Source of the DNA: Methyloceanibacter sp.
Lineage (GTDB): Bacteria; Pseudomonadota; Alphaproteobacteria; Rhizobiales; Methyloligellaceae
NCBI GenBank assembly: GCA_030669345.1
Contig: DAOVDX010000002.1
Span: forward strand, 1 to 42,484
Direction of reading: 5' to 3'
DNA: 42,484 nucleotides
The notes under the pieces are model-generated. The model searched no databases. It worked only from the letters and a program-made list of their open reading frames with translations, and was not told the DNA's origin. Position 1 is the first letter of the stretch, and each line of letters begins with the position of its first letter. Made by a program: the position numbers and the translations under genes. Shown here one piece after another: positions 22,262-33,704 of this stretch.

Positions 22262-23050
22262 ATGACAGTGACTGACGCTCACGGCGTAGACCAAGCAGCA
22301 CAACACGGCGGTGGCGGCACCGGCCTGCCCGATCCCATGCATCAGTTTGAGGTCAAGCGCCTCATCGATCTCGATGTATTTGGTTTCGATGCCTCGTTCA
22401 CCAATTCCGGTCTGTTCATGGTGATTGCGGCCGTCCTCATTATAGTTTTCACACTCTTGGCCATGCGCCGCGGCGCGCTCGTTCCCGGGCGCTGGCAGTC
22501 GGTCGCCGAGATGTCCTACGAGTTTGTGGCCAACATGGTGCGCGAAAACGTGGGCACCGATGGGATGAAGTATTTTCCCTTCATCTTCACGCTATTCATG
22601 TTCGTTCTAGCGCTCAACATGCTCGGCATGGTGCCCTATTCATTCAGCGTGACGAGCCACATCATCGTCACCTTCGCGCTCGCCGCTTTCATTTTTATCG
22701 GCGTGACGCTGATCGGGTTCTGGAAGCACGGCTTGGGCTTCCTGAAATTCTTCGTACCGTCCGGCGTGCCATTCGTCATGCTGCCGTTGCTCGTCGTGAT
22801 CGAGGTGATCTCTTACCTCACGCGTCCCGTCAGCCTCTCGGTGCGGTTGTTCGCCAATATGATGGCCGGCCACACCATGCTGAAAGTGTTCGCCTCGTTC
22901 GTCGTGGCGCTCGGCTTTCTCGGCGGCTGGGCCGCCCTCGCCTTCATGGTGGCATTCACCGGGCTCGAAGTGCTGGTGGCATTCCTTCAGGCCTATGTGT
23001 TCGCCATTCTGACCTGCATCTACCTCAACGACGCGCTCCACATGCATTGA
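22262..23050 (+). CDS. atpB: ATP synthase F0 subunit a
   Basis: [67 protein letters not shown]. Confidence 0.96.
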   Translation: MTVTDAHGVDQAAQHGGGGTGLPDPMHQFEVKRLIDLDVFGFDASFTNSGLFMVIAAVLIIVFTLLAMRRGALVPGRWQSVAEMSYEFVANMVRENVGTDGMKYFPFIFTLFMFVLALNMLGMVPYSFSVTSHIIVTFALAAFIFIGVTLIGFWKHGLGFLKFFVPSGVPFVMLPLLVVIEVISYLTRPVSLSVRLFANMMAGHTMLKVFASFVVALGFLGGWAALAFMVAFTGLEVLVAFLQAYVFAILTCIYLNDALHMH

Positions 23051-23103
23051 GCGCTAGCCTTTATTCTTTGTTATTGGACTTCATTCTCACGGGAGAAAAA
23101 TCG

Positions 23104-23331
23104 ATGGAAGCAGACGCAGCAAAATTGATCGGCGCAGGACTTGCCTCGATCGCGCTTGTCGGCGCCGGTGTCGGCATCGGCACCATTTTCGGCAACTATC
23201 TGCAAGGGGCGCTTCGCAACCCTTCCGCAGCGCCTTCGCAGTTCGCTAACCTGCTGCTGGGCTTTGCGCTCGCCGAAGCCACCGGCCTGTTCGGCCTCGT
23301 GGTCGCGCTGATCATCCTGTTCGTGTTCTAG
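23104..23331 (+). CDS. atpE: ATP synthase F0 subunit c
   Basis: 75 aa, [23 protein letters not shown]...[20 protein letters not shown] with conserved acidic Glu; start at 23104 rather than 23047. Confidence 0.96.
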   Translation: MEADAAKLIGAGLASIALVGAGVGIGTIFGNYLQGALRNPSAAPSQFANLLLGFALAEATGLFGLVVALIILFVF

Positions 23332-23367
23332 TCTGAGCCATTAGGCTCTGCTGAAAAGGACGCGACC

Positions 23368-23853
23368 ATGCCGCAACTCAATCCGCTCGATTGGGCTCCT
23401 CAGCTCATCTGGCTTATCCTCACCTTCGGCCTTCTCTATCTGCTGATGGTTTGGGTAGCGCTGCCGCGCATCGGTGCCGTTATCGACACGCGCGCGGCCC
23501 ATATCGCTGCCGATCTCGCCTCCGCCGACAAGTTGCGGCGTGAGACCGAGGAAGCGATCGCCGCCTATGAGCAGGCCTTAGCCGAAGCGAAGCAGAAGGC
23601 CCATGTCATCATTGACGAGGGCCGGGCCAAGCTGAAGGACGAGACCGCTGCCGAACGGGCGAAGCTTGATAAGAAGCTCGCCGCGAGAAGCGCGGAAGCG
23701 GAAGCTCGCATCGAGAAGGCCAAAGTCTCGGCGATGAAAGAGGTCAACACGGTTGCGGTCGACGTCGCCTCCGACATCGTTCGCAAGCTGATCGGCGCGG
23801 CTCCCGCCAAGGGCGTTCTTGAAACTGCCGTGACCACGGCGCGGAAGGCTTAA
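23368..23853 (+). CDS. ATP synthase F0 subunit b' (b2-type)
   Basis: One TM then long charged helix; position between c and b subunits. Confidence 0.9.
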   Translation: MPQLNPLDWAPQLIWLILTFGLLYLLMVWVALPRIGAVIDTRAAHIAADLASADKLRRETEEAIAAYEQALAEAKQKAHVIIDEGRAKLKDETAAERAKLDKKLAARSAEAEARIEKAKVSAMKEVNTVAVDVASDIVRKLIGAAPAKGVLETAVTTARKA

Positions 23854-23858
23854 GGATC

Positions 23859-24350
23859 ATGGAAATCCTGTCGACACCGGAATTCTGGGTCGCTGTCTCG
23901 TTCTTCCTGTTCGTGGCTGCCGTGCTCTATTTCGGTGCACACAAGAAAATTGCCGACGCGCTCGACGCCCGCTCCGAGGCCATCGCCAAGGAGATCGACG
24001 AGGCCAAGCATTTGCGCGAAGAGGCGGAGAAAGTGCTCGCTGACTACCGCCGCAAGCAAGGCAACGCGGCCAAGGAAACCCAGGCGATCATCGACCTGGC
24101 CTCGCGGGAAGCCGAGACACTTGCCGCCGAGACCTCCCGCTCCATGAAAGAGCATTTCGAGCGACGCATGAAGCTGGCCGAAGACAAGATCGCCCGCGCC
24201 GAGGCCGACGCCTTGCGCGACGTGCGTGCCGCTGCGGCGGATGCCGCAATTGCCGCAGCGCAGATTATCATTTCCGATACGCTCACGGCCGAGACGGCGG
24301 ACAAGCTCGTCAAACAGGGCGTCGACGCGCTCAAGACCAAGCTCAACTAG
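23859..24350 (+). CDS. atpF: ATP synthase F0 subunit b
   Basis: FWVAVSFFLFVAAVLYFGAHKKIADALDARSEAIAKEIDEAKHLREEAEKVLADYRRKQ. Confidence 0.92.
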   Translation: MEILSTPEFWVAVSFFLFVAAVLYFGAHKKIADALDARSEAIAKEIDEAKHLREEAEKVLADYRRKQGNAAKETQAIIDLASREAETLAAETSRSMKEHFERRMKLAEDKIARAEADALRDVRAAAADAAIAAAQIIISDTLTAETADKLVKQGVDALKTKLN

Positions 24351-24358
24351 CTTTCCAG

Positions 24359-25120
24359 CTATTTCACGACTGCGATGATGGGCCCGTATCCACCGTGGCC
24401 CGGAGCATCGTCGCGCCCAAGCTCAGGCGCATAAATCCCAGGCGCCGTACCGCCATCGAGAAAGAGCGCGTTGTCGGAACTCAAGCGATCGCGAAAGAAG
24501 CGCGCGAAGTCGTAGAAGCTCACGCGGCCCTTAGAGATGACCAAGTGAACCTCGGTCGGGCTCGACACACCGACTCCATTGCGCTGTTTCCTATCCCTCG
24601 ATTTGACAATGAAAGCCGGATGGATGGCGCCGTCGATCACGAGCATCGGACCTGACTGGGTGGCGAATTTGGTTTTGGGCTTTCGGCTCAGAAACTCTTC
24701 CGTCGCCAAGACGCCCGCCGTGCCCTTACCGAGATAGAATACGCCATTTGGTTTCTTGTAGAAATTCGGGATCTGGCTCGGCCTCCCGGTGATGGTCGCC
24801 GTATTGGCCCGGCTGAGCGTGCGCCCATTCTCGATATGGAGCCCAACCGGGCTCAAATCAGCCTCATACATGCCGCCATTCATGGCGAACTCAAGCGACT
24901 TGTCCTTGGCTTTAAGATCGCCGGCAAGCGCCCCGAATGTGCGGTATGGCCGCCCGTCATCGCCTTGCCAGACGATGCGGACATCTTCCTTGGAGGGGTC
25001 GAAGCTGCACACGACATAGGAGGCCCCGCGATAGGCCTCATCGCGGCAAGGCTCCGCGTTGGCTGTAGCGGACGCGAGCAGCAGAACGATGAAGGAAAGC
25101 GGGAGAAGCCGGAATGTCAC
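24359..25120 (-). CDS. Phosphodiester glycosidase (NAGPA/DUF2233)-like exported protein
   Basis: Signal peptide; LEFAMNGGMYEADLSPVGLHIENGRTL; NALFLDGGTAPGIYAPELGR. Confidence 0.8.
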   Translation of the reverse strand: MTFRLLPLSFIVLLLASATANAEPCRDEAYRGASYVVCSFDPSKEDVRIVWQGDDGRPYRTFGALAGDLKAKDKSLEFAMNGGMYEADLSPVGLHIENGRTLSRANTATITGRPSQIPNFYKKPNGVFYLGKGTAGVLATEEFLSRKPKTKFATQSGPMLVIDGAIHPAFIVKSRDRKQRNGVGVSSPTEVHLVISKGRVSFYDFARFFRDRLSSDNALFLDGGTAPGIYAPELGRDDAPGHGGYGPIIAVVK

Positions 25121-25135
25121 CTCAGTCCCCTGCTC

Positions 25136-25780
25136 TTACTTCTTGATGGCGATGAATATCTTGTAGTCCTCAGGCCGCGTGCCGATCTGAATGGGGAAGG
25201 AAATTTCGCGCACCACGGAGAAATAGCCCGATGTCCCTCCTTGGGGGATCGTCGCCGAGATCGACATCCTGTCGGTGGCGAGCGTTTGCTTGTTGGCGCC
25301 CGCCGCCCGGATTTTGATCGGCATCGTCACCCGTCCAGGCCTACCCTTGGGCCCAAGCAGCATACGGCCGGCAAAGCCATATTTGACGACGACCCCGCCG
25401 GGATAGAACCTGCATTCGCGGGAGAGCTTAGTGAGCTCGCCGCGATGAATCACAAATTTAGCGTCGCCGTCATGACCCGACTGATAGATGGTACGCAGCC
25501 GCTCATTAGGCCAGGCGACCACTAGGGGACAATTGAGGCTCATGCCGCTGGCAGAAGCGCTCACATCGCTCGGGACCGCGCCAGAAGGCGCGCCAGGCAA
25601 CTTGTCATCGGCCAACACCGACGGGGTCGTATTCTCGCTACCGCCAAAGGGATTGGTCATCTTGGGCGCCGAACAGCCGACGACAAACGCAGCGCTCGCA
25701 AGCACCGCGCCGAGCCCGCAAGCCCTCAGCCATGGAAGAACGTCAATGCGCCTCAACTCAACCCGTCCTCGGCTTGACAT
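25136..25780 (-). CDS. Putative lipoprotein, function unknown
   Basis: Lipobox-like FVVGCSAPKMTNPF; DUF-like conserved body; start uncertain (25780, 25789 or 25819). Confidence 0.65.
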   Translation of the reverse strand: MSSRGRVELRRIDVLPWLRACGLGAVLASAAFVVGCSAPKMTNPFGGSENTTPSVLADDKLPGAPSGAVPSDVSASASGMSLNCPLVVAWPNERLRTIYQSGHDGDAKFVIHRGELTKLSRECRFYPGGVVVKYGFAGRMLLGPKGRPGRVTMPIKIRAAGANKQTLATDRMSISATIPQGGTSGYFSVVREISFPIQIGTRPEDYKIFIAIKK

Positions 25781-25945
25781 GCCAGGCATCCCTGCCTGAT
25801 ATGCCTGGGCTCGACCCAAAAAATTCTTGATATGTCGCGAGCTACCGGACCTTCGATTTGCGCCAAGCTATCCGTCCCCGGCAAGCCCGGCAAGGCCAGA
25901 CTTTAGGCCCTTTGTGGCCCGGAAATGGCCGTTTCTGGAGCGACG

Positions 25946-26938
25946 ATGACCGGCATGAACAACACCAATGGGCGGCATTTAGACCGCCCTCCTCTCACCA
26001 TCTATCTCGCATCCCCGCGAGGGTTCTGTGCGGGCGTCGACCGGGCGATCCAGATCGTCGAATTGGCGCTCGAGAAATATGGCGCCCCGGTCTATGTCCG
26101 CCACGCCATCGTCCACAATCGCCACGTGGTGGACAGCTTGAAGGCCAAGGGGGCCATCTTCGTCGAAGAATTGGACGAAATCCCGGACACCGAGGCCCCT
26201 ATCGTATTTTCCGCCCACGGCGTGCCAAAAGAGGTGCCACAAGCTGCCCATAACCGGCGGATGTTCGTGCTCGACGCCACCTGCCCTCTCGTCTCCAAGG
26301 TGCATATCGAGGCCGAGCGGCTTTTTGACAGCGGCCGCGAGATCCTGCTGATCGGCCATGCGGGCCACCCCGAGGTGATCGGCACCACGGGCCAGCTCCC
26401 GCCGGGAGCCGTACATCTGATCGAGACGGCGGCTGACGCTTATCAGTTCACGCCCAAAGATCCCGAGCGGATCGCCGTCCTGACCCAGACCACGCTGTCC
26501 GTCGACGATACCAAAGAGATCATGGGCGTTTTGCGGTCGCGCTTTCCCCTTATGGCCGTGCCGCGGAAGGACGATATTTGTTTCGCCACCACGAACCGCC
26601 AAGACGCGGTCAAGCGAATCGCGCCAAACTGCGATTGCATGATCGTGGTCGGCTCGCCCAATAGCTCGAACTCGCTCCGCCTCGTTGAGGTCGCCGAGCG
26701 CGCGGGCTGTCCTTATGCCGTTCTGATGGAGCGCGCGAACGAGATTGACTGGGCCGCGTTTGACGGCATTCGCCGGCTTGGCCTCACGGCGGGCGCGTCT
26801 GCCCCACAGATTCTGGTGGACAACATCATCGACGCCTTCAGAGAACGTTATGACGTGAAGATCGAGATCGTCACCACAGCCGAAGAGAGCATCACCTTTA
26901 AGCTCCCACGCGAGCTCAGAGACGTGCCGGCGCTCTAG
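25946..26938 (+). CDS. ispH: 4-hydroxy-3-methylbut-2-enyl diphosphate reductase
   Basis: [45 protein letters not shown]; start may be 25925 or 25946. Confidence 0.95.
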   Translation: MTGMNNTNGRHLDRPPLTIYLASPRGFCAGVDRAIQIVELALEKYGAPVYVRHAIVHNRHVVDSLKAKGAIFVEELDEIPDTEAPIVFSAHGVPKEVPQAAHNRRMFVLDATCPLVSKVHIEAERLFDSGREILLIGHAGHPEVIGTTGQLPPGAVHLIETAADAYQFTPKDPERIAVLTQTTLSVDDTKEIMGVLRSRFPLMAVPRKDDICFATTNRQDAVKRIAPNCDCMIVVGSPNSSNSLRLVEVAERAGCPYAVLMERANEIDWAAFDGIRRLGLTAGASAPQILVDNIIDAFRERYDVKIEIVTTAEESITFKLPRELRDVPAL

Positions 26939-27907
26939 ATGGCTGTTTACACCGACGTCTCCGACGAAGAACTCGAAGCCTTCATCGCCAGCTATGACAT
27001 CGGCACGCTGACCTCGTTCAAAGGCATCGCCGAGGGCGTCGAGAACTCAAACTATCTCGTCCATACCGATCGCCGTCCTTACATTCTCACCCTCTATGAG
27101 AAGCGAGTTCGGCCGGAGGACCTACCCTATTTTCTAGGATTGATGGAGCATCTTGCCGCGCGCGGCATTTCCTGCCCACTTCCCGTTCGCGACCGGGAGG
27201 GGCGCGCGCTCAGGGAACTTGCTGGACGGCCCGCGGCACTCATCAGCTTCCTCGAAGGGTTGTCGGTGCGCCGCCCGGCTATCGAGCATTGCGCCGGGCT
27301 CGGTCAAGCGCTGGCGCGTTTTCATCTCGCCGGCCAAGACTTCCCCATGAGCCGGAAGAACGATCTGTCGCTCCCGGGCTGGCGGGCGCTTTATGATGAT
27401 GTTAGCGCCTCCGCCGACACGGTGATCCCAGGCTTGAAGGACGAGATATCTCGGGAGCTTTCCCATCTTGAGAAACATTGGATGGACGATCTTCCGCGCG
27501 GCGTGATCCATGCCGACCTTTTTCCTGACAATGTGTTCTTTCTCAGCGACAAATTCTCCGGCTTGATCGACTTCTACTTCGCCTGCAACGACATGCTCGC
27601 CTTCGATGTCGCCGTCTGCCTCAACGCATGGTGCTTCGAGGCCGATGGCAGCTTCAACATCACCAAGGCCCGCGCCATGCTTCAGGCTTACGAGAATGAG
27701 CGGAAGCTAACCGAGGCCGAGCTTGCGGCCCTGCCTTTGCTCGCGCGCGGCGCTGCGCTGCGCTTCCTGCTGACGCGCACCTATGACCTTCTCAACACAG
27801 ACGCAAATGCCCTGGTGAAGACCAAGGACCCGAACGAATATTTGCGGAAGCTGAGATTCCACGAGCGGGTCACGTCCTATCGCGACTACGGGCTCGGAAA
27901 CCACTAA
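26939..27907 (+). CDS. thrB: Homoserine kinase
   Basis: [79 protein letters not shown]. Confidence 0.94.
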   Translation: MAVYTDVSDEELEAFIASYDIGTLTSFKGIAEGVENSNYLVHTDRRPYILTLYEKRVRPEDLPYFLGLMEHLAARGISCPLPVRDREGRALRELAGRPAALISFLEGLSVRRPAIEHCAGLGQALARFHLAGQDFPMSRKNDLSLPGWRALYDDVSASADTVIPGLKDEISRELSHLEKHWMDDLPRGVIHADLFPDNVFFLSDKFSGLIDFYFACNDMLAFDVAVCLNAWCFEADGSFNITKARAMLQAYENERKLTEAELAALPLLARGAALRFLLTRTYDLLNTDANALVKTKDPNEYLRKLRFHERVTSYRDYGLGNH

Positions 27908-27908
27908 G

Positions 27909-28361
27909 TTGGCTGAACTCCCCAAGGTGGTCATCCATACCGACGGCGCCTGCTCCGGCAATCCGGGGCCGGGCGGCTGGGGCGCGATCTTGGAGGCAGG
28001 CTCGCACCGCAAGGAGATCAAGGGCGGCGAGACCGAGACCACCAATAACCGCATGGAGATGACCGCGGCCATTGAGGCGCTGGAAGCGCTGAAGGGTCCG
28101 TCCGATGTCGATCTCTTTACTGACTCCAGCTATCTGCGTGGCGGCATCACGAACTGGATCAAGGGCTGGAAGAAGAACGGATGGCGCACAGCCGCTCGCA
28201 AGCCGGTGAAGAATGTCGAGCTATGGCAGCGGCTGGAGCAGGCTGAAGAACGTCACACAGTGCGCTGGCACTGGCTTAAGGACCATGTGGGTCACGACGA
28301 GAACGAACGGGCCGACGAGCTTGCCCGGGAGGGCATGGAGCCCTTCCTCACCGGGCGCTGA
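27909..28361 (+). CDS. rnhA: Ribonuclease HI
   Basis: [66 protein letters not shown] start. Confidence 0.95.
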   Translation: MAELPKVVIHTDGACSGNPGPGGWGAILEAGSHRKEIKGGETETTNNRMEMTAAIEALEALKGPSDVDLFTDSSYLRGGITNWIKGWKKNGWRTAARKPVKNVELWQRLEQAEERHTVRWHWLKDHVGHDENERADELAREGMEPFLTGR

Positions 28362-28373
28362 GAAGAGAGGCGC

Positions 28374-28859
28374 CTAGAGCGCTTCGAGGAGTGCAGCGGC
28401 CGAACTGACATCAGCGACGCCAGGCGAGTCCTCGGTATTCAGCTCTTTCACCACACCGTCTTCCACGAGCATGGCGTAGCGCTTGGAGCGTGTGCCGAGC
28501 CCGATACCGCTGCCATCGAATTCCATGCCGATCTCTTTGGTGAATTCGCAATTGCCGTCCGACAGGAACAGCACCTTGCCCTCAGCGTCGGAGACTTGAC
28601 CCCAAGCGCTCAGCACAAAGGGATCGTTGACGGCGACGCAGGCGATCGTGTCGACGCCTACAGCTTTAAACTTCTCGGCGTTCTCCAGGAAGCCAGGCAA
28701 ATGCGTCAGATGGCAGGTGGGGGTAAAGGCGCCCGGCACGGCGAACAACACGACCTTCTTGCCGCCAAAGACCTGATCGGTCGTCAGGGTTTCGATCCCT
28801 TCGGGACCCATGAGCCGGAATGTGGCCTCGGGCAAGCTGTCTGCTTTGGCGATGGTCAT
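28374..28859 (-). CDS. Peroxiredoxin (Prx5/AhpE-like, redoxin family)
   Basis: VVLFAVPGAFTPTCHLTHLPGF; start set at ATG 28859. Confidence 0.9.
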   Translation of the reverse strand: MTIAKADSLPEATFRLMGPEGIETLTTDQVFGGKKVVLFAVPGAFTPTCHLTHLPGFLENAEKFKAVGVDTIACVAVNDPFVLSAWGQVSDAEGKVLFLSDGNCEFTKEIGMEFDGSGIGLGTRSKRYAMLVEDGVVKELNTEDSPGVADVSSAAALLEAL

Positions 28860-28953
28860 GCGGCCTCTCCTCAATTCTATTGTTTCGCGCGGCACCATAC
28901 CGGCTTCGCCAAAGCGGGCCAAGGAAAGACCAGCCAAGACGGCTCAAAGAAGA

Positions 28954-29856
28954 TTACTCAGCCGTCCAATTGGTTTCGGAGGAGCCTTCGTTCGAGACAA
29001 GTGTGAAGGTCAGAGGCTTGCCCTTGATGGCATCGGCTTCGGCGGGCGACAGCAAAGTGACGGTGAAGCGCTGCTTACCGCCCGTGAGCGGCCCTAGCGC
29101 CTTTGGCACCGGCACAATGACCTCTGAGCTCTCGACGAAGAGATCTGTGCCCGTGGCGCCAGAAGGAAACAGCGCCTCGACCTCAAGCGTGGGCGTCGGG
29201 CCATCGAGTTTGGCGGTGATCTGAACAATCCGTGGCAGCGTGTCCGTCTGCGCCGGCTCAGGGACCTGGGCAAGCGCGGTTTTGAGAAGCCGCGCATCGC
29301 CTTGACCGAGATTGGGCGGTAAAGCGACACCAAGCGTCACCTCGTTTGGAATGCACAAATCCTTGCAAAGGCCGTAGTCGAAAGCGAGCGTAAGCTTGAC
29401 CGGCTCTCCGCTTCGCTCCGGCGTGATCTTCACGGGAAAGAGGACATCGCTTTTGTAGCCAATGGCGGTACCACCCACGTCGGCGAAGCGATGGGGCGCC
29501 GGGTACAGCACCTCGGCGCTATTTAGATTCTTCGAACCCGACCAATCGAATCTAGGCGGCACGCCGGAGTCGCCGGGATTTCGCCAATAGGTCTTCCAAC
29601 CCGGCTCCATGCGAAGCTGGACACCGGCGTAAATTGCCGAACTGTCGTCGCTAGTGAGCGTGCCGCTGACGAGTCGAACCTTGGAATTGGTTTGGTCTAT
29701 CCATGGCGACTGGCCCAAGGACGCCGCAAGCGCGACGCCGCCAAAGGCGAGACCCAGAATAGCGCCAAAAACCAAACCCGTAGGCAGGGACGTGGCCCGG
29801 CGCGCGAAAAAACTCGTCACGATCACTGACATCCGATTCCCGAAAAAGTTGAACAT
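28954..29856 (-). CDS. DsbD alpha-domain-like periplasmic protein
   Basis: WKTYWRNPGDSGVPPRFDWSGSKNL; DYGLCKDLCIPNEVTL; N-terminal TM only, no DsbD membrane core. Confidence 0.82.
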   Translation of the reverse strand: MFNFFGNRMSVIVTSFFARRATSLPTGLVFGAILGLAFGGVALAASLGQSPWIDQTNSKVRLVSGTLTSDDSSAIYAGVQLRMEPGWKTYWRNPGDSGVPPRFDWSGSKNLNSAEVLYPAPHRFADVGGTAIGYKSDVLFPVKITPERSGEPVKLTLAFDYGLCKDLCIPNEVTLGVALPPNLGQGDARLLKTALAQVPEPAQTDTLPRIVQITAKLDGPTPTLEVEALFPSGATGTDLFVESSEVIVPVPKALGPLTGGKQRFTVTLLSPAEADAIKGKPLTFTLVSNEGSSETNWTAE

Positions 29857-30013
29857 GTGATGGCAAATCTAGTCGCGCTGAGCGTCCGGCGCGACCACAA
29901 GCGAGCCCCGCAAGCGTCACTCTTTTGTGAGCCTGAGCGACGTGATTTGAGACCAATTGCCTTAATTGACTGTTGCCTCTTCCCTGCTGGCGGAACTGTT
30001 GTAGCATCGACAT

Positions 30014-30619
30014 ATGGCAAGCCGTTCCCATCCCGAGGATGAGGGCTATCTCGATGGCCAGCTCCTGATCGCCATGCCGGCGATGGGCGATGAGCGCTTC
30101 TCCCGCTCGGTCATCTATCTCTGCGCGCACTCATCCGAAGGCGCCATGGGCATTGTCATCAATCAGCAGGCACCGAATATCAGCTTCACCGAGCTCCTCG
30201 ATCAGCTCAACATTGCGCCCGACGAAGACCGCATCTCTCTCCCCGAGAGCCTAGACTCCATGGCCGTGCATTTCGGCGGTCCGGTGGAGACAGGGCGCGG
30301 CTTCGTGCTGCATAGCGCCGACTATTTCAAGGCTGAAAGCACGCTCCCCGTCGACGACAGCATGTGTCTTACTGCGACCATCGATATTTTGAGAGACATC
30401 GCCAAGGGCACCGGCCCCGACAAGGCGCTCTTTGCCCTCGGCTATGCTGGATGGGGACCGGGTCAGTTAGAAGATGAAATTCAGTCCAATGGCTGGCTGA
30501 ACTGCCCCGCCGATCCTGAGCTGATTTTCGATCCCGAAATCGGCCGGAAATACAACAAGGCGCTCGGCAGTCTCGGCGTCGACCCCATCCGCCTCGTCAA
30601 CGACTCAGGTCACGCCTGA
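30014..30619 (+). CDS. YqgE/AlgH family protein
   Basis: [59 protein letters not shown]. Confidence 0.92.
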   Translation: MASRSHPEDEGYLDGQLLIAMPAMGDERFSRSVIYLCAHSSEGAMGIVINQQAPNISFTELLDQLNIAPDEDRISLPESLDSMAVHFGGPVETGRGFVLHSADYFKAESTLPVDDSMCLTATIDILRDIAKGTGPDKALFALGYAGWGPGQLEDEIQSNGWLNCPADPELIFDPEIGRKYNKALGSLGVDPIRLVNDSGHA

Positions 30620-33600
30620 CGTCGCGGGTCCCGGCAGCCCCGGGATTGCCGGCTGGCTGGGCGCTTGCACCTCAAGACCAGACGATGGTTGCGGTTGGGC
30701 CGGAACGCGGGCCCGCTCACGCTGCCTGCGCTTGCGATGGCTAGCGAGGGCAGCGAGCAAGGCTGCGACGTCCTTGGCCGGCATCGGCTCCCCGTAATAG
30801 AAGCCTTGGCCGAACTCGCAGCCGATGGAGCGCAAATTGCTCGCGTCAACCGCGGTCTCCACGCCCTCAGCCACGACGTCCTTGCCAAGCTCATGAGCCA
30901 GCACGACGATCGAGCGGAGAACGTGTGGCGTTTGTCCGTCAAGACTGTTGTCGCGAACCAAAGCGCGGCCCACCTTGATGGTGTCGAATGGGAAGCGGTG
31001 TAGATAGTTCAGCGAGCTGTAGCCTGTGCCGAAATCGTCAAGCGCTAGGCTCGCGCCGAATGTCTTGAGCCAAGTGAGAATTTCCACGGCACGTTCGGGA
31101 TTCTCCATGACCAGCGACTCGTCGATCTCAAGCTTCAGCGTGCCTCTCGGCACTGCCTCACGAGCAAGCATCAACCGTATCTCTTGGACCATGTCCTGGC
31201 GGAACAGCTGCCGGCTGGAGATATTGACACTCACGAACAACGGATCTTGCTCGCGCGGCAATACTTTGTGCCAGTTCGCCGCCGCCTCCAGAGCCTGAGT
31301 CAACACATAGGTCCCAACATCGACGATCAGCCCCGACTCCTCGGCAGCCGGAATGAAATCATCCGGCGACAAGCGCCCGCGGGTCGGGTGGTCCCAACGC
31401 AGCAGCGCCTCGAAGCCAGCAAGCTGATTGGTCGCCAAGCGCGTAATAGGCTGGAAGAGGACGGAAATCTGCCGCCGCTCCAACGCCATCCTCAGCTCGC
31501 TTTCCAGCGGCCGGCGGCTCACGTCCTCGCCCCGCATGGCGGGATTGAAAATTTCGATCCGATCGGCGCCGCCGCGTTTGGCCCGGAGCATCGTCATCTC
31601 ACCGTCTCGCAACATGTCCTGTGCGGTCGACTGACTGCCATCATGGACGACGATGCCGATGGACGCCGTGAGAATAATTTCCTTGGCGTTGATCTTCATG
31701 GGCGTCCTCAGCGCCCGCTTCACCCGCTCAGCCAGCGTGGCGACGAGATGGGGGTCGCTGTCGGAAATCAGAAGAATGGCGAATTGGTCGCCGCCGAGAC
31801 GGGCAAGCGTGTCCTGCGGATTGAGGTGGCGCCCCAGACGGCGGCCAAGCGTCAGCAGCATGCTGTCGCCGATCACCAGTCCGAAATTGTCGTTGACCTT
31901 CTTGAAGCGGTCGATGTCGATGAAGATGATCGTGGGGCGATGCGACTGTCCCTCGGCGGCGCGGGTGATGGCGCCCTGCAAACGATCCAAGAACAGCTCG
32001 CGGTTCGGCAACCCTGTTAGGCTGTCGTGCACCGCGTCGTGGATCAACTGCTCATGAGAGCGCTTATGGCTGGTCACGTCGCGCATCAAACCGACGCAAC
32101 GAAGGAGCCGCACATTCTCGTTTGGCTCCGCATGGGCGCAAAGGTCGTACCAAAGATACGTGCCGTCATGGCGCCGGAGGCGGAAATCAATCCGAAGCTC
32201 CCCGCCCTGCTTTTCCTGGAGCGACCAAAGCATGAGCCGGAACCGCTCGCGGTCGGCATTGTGCATATGCTGGAGAAACTCAGCGACCGTCAGATTGAGA
32301 CTGCCAGGGTCGAGCCCAAGCTCCGCCTCAACGTCACTTCCCACCGTGATGAGGTCACGACCCGCATGCCACTGGAAGACGTTGGCGCCCGAGCTGTCGA
32401 CGGCAAGCGACTTCATCTGTACGAGGCTCGGTGGGCCGAGGCTGACCGCACCCCCGCCGCTGCGGAAAGCGAACTGCGTAACGGTAAAGCCCAACAGCAC
32501 AATGATAAGCACGAGGCCGGCGACAAGCCCAGAGACAACGATCTCGCCCGAAAGCTTGCCAAGTACGATCATCGACGCACCGAACAGCCAGACCACCAGC
32601 AACATCCAACTCGGGATCAGCGACATGGCGCGATCCTGGCCTCGCAATGCGAAATAGCCGATGAGGCCCGTGCCAATGCCGGCGATGAGGATCGTCGATG
32701 CGCGGGCTAGCCCTGCGGCGGTCTGCGGGTCGATGATGGCAACGATAATCAGGGCGAATTGAGCGGCGATCCAGCCCCAGAAGAGTGTCTTGATCCAGCC
32801 GTGCCAAAGGCCGATGCGCAGGAAGGTGTAGAGGAACAGCACAAGACTGGCCGCAAGCCCCGCCTCGGCGGCCGCACGATAGAGCGCCGTGCGGTCAGGC
32901 CCAACTGGGAACAGCTTGTTCCAGAATCCAAAATCGACACAGAAATAAACCAGCGCGGCCCAGGCAACGAGAGCGGTCGCGGGGAAGATGGCGCGATGAT
33001 TGGCAGCGAAGATCGCCGTCAAGAAGATGGCGAGAAGCCCGGTGATGCCGAGCAGCAGGCCGTTGAACAGCATCCGATCCTGCTGCTTCGCCTGGTAGGA
33101 ATGGGGATTCCATAGCGAGAGCTGTGGCACGCTCGGCGAACTCAGCTCCGCCGCGAAGGTCACCACCTGTCCAGGCTCAAGGTTCAACCGGAACATATCG
33201 GCGCGATCGCTTTTCAGGGGCTCAGGGCGAAAGCCGAGCGACGGCGTGATGCCTGCAATGCGGGGCGCATCAAGCTCGGGCCGAAACACGCCGGAATTGG
33301 CGAGCGTGTAACGCGGCGCCACCAGCCAACGCACAATGGGCTTGTCGGTGGGATTGGACAGGGCAAAAACGAGCCAGCTTGGATTGGTGCCCGGCGTCGA
33401 CGCCTGAACGGCCATGCGGCCCATATAGCCATCGGCACCTGGCGCCGTTTCGATCTGAAGCCGGTCGCCCCGCCCTTCGTAGAGTTCGCCCCTGGCGGTA
33501 ATGTCGATCTGCGGCTGATCGGGCTCCACCGGGATCGCCTCAATGGCGTGGGCGAGCCCCGGTAGGAACGCGACGAACGCAAAAATCACACAGACAAGTG

Positions 33601-33673
33601 CGCGTAGCCACCCCTGGCATCCATGCCATGGAGACCTCGCTTCAACCCTTGCCTTGGCGTTCGTTTCCGCCAT
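30605..33673 (-). CDS. Membrane PAS-GGDEF-EAL cyclic-di-GMP signalling protein
   Basis: Signal/TM region with about 7 TMs, PAS-like segment, degenerate GGDQF ([12 protein letters not shown]), EAL ([40 protein letters not shown]); start 33673 or 33763. Confidence 0.9.
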   Translation of the reverse strand: MAETNAKARVEARSPWHGCQGWLRALVCVIFAFVAFLPGLAHAIEAIPVEPDQPQIDITARGELYEGRGDRLQIETAPGADGYMGRMAVQASTPGTNPSWLVFALSNPTDKPIVRWLVAPRYTLANSGVFRPELDAPRIAGITPSLGFRPEPLKSDRADMFRLNLEPGQVVTFAAELSSPSVPQLSLWNPHSYQAKQQDRMLFNGLLLGITGLLAIFLTAIFAANHRAIFPATALVAWAALVYFCVDFGFWNKLFPVGPDRTALYRAAAEAGLAASLVLFLYTFLRIGLWHGWIKTLFWGWIAAQFALIIVAIIDPQTAAGLARASTILIAGIGTGLIGYFALRGQDRAMSLIPSWMLLVVWLFGASMIVLGKLSGEIVVSGLVAGLVLIIVLLGFTVTQFAFRSGGGAVSLGPPSLVQMKSLAVDSSGANVFQWHAGRDLITVGSDVEAELGLDPGSLNLTVAEFLQHMHNADRERFRLMLWSLQEKQGGELRIDFRLRRHDGTYLWYDLCAHAEPNENVRLLRCVGLMRDVTSHKRSHEQLIHDAVHDSLTGLPNRELFLDRLQGAITRAAEGQSHRPTIIFIDIDRFKKVNDNFGLVIGDSMLLTLGRRLGRHLNPQDTLARLGGDQFAILLISDSDPHLVATLAERVKRALRTPMKINAKEIILTASIGIVVHDGSQSTAQDMLRDGEMTMLRAKRGGADRIEIFNPAMRGEDVSRRPLESELRMALERRQISVLFQPITRLATNQLAGFEALLRWDHPTRGRLSPDDFIPAAEESGLIVDVGTYVLTQALEAAANWHKVLPREQDPLFVSVNISSRQLFRQDMVQEIRLMLAREAVPRGTLKLEIDESLVMENPERAVEILTWLKTFGASLALDDFGTGYSSLNYLHRFPFDTIKVGRALVRDNSLDGQTPHVLRSIVVLAHELGKDVVAEGVETAVDASNLRSIGCEFGQGFYYGEPMPAKDVAALLAALASHRKRRQRERARVPAQPQPSSGLEVQAPSQPAIPGLPGPATSGVT

Positions 33674-33704
33674 TCGTTCCCGTCCTATTTCCAACGCCGC
33701 CGCC

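Noticed and set aside
21869-24350. ATP synthase operon without F1 genes, as a possible truncated operon
   Set aside because: Separate F0 (I-a-c-b'-b) and F1 operons are the normal arrangement in many Alphaproteobacteria.
31184-32020. 278-aa ORF opposite the GGDEF-EAL gene
   Set aside because: Shadow ORF of a strongly supported gene; no recognisable domain.
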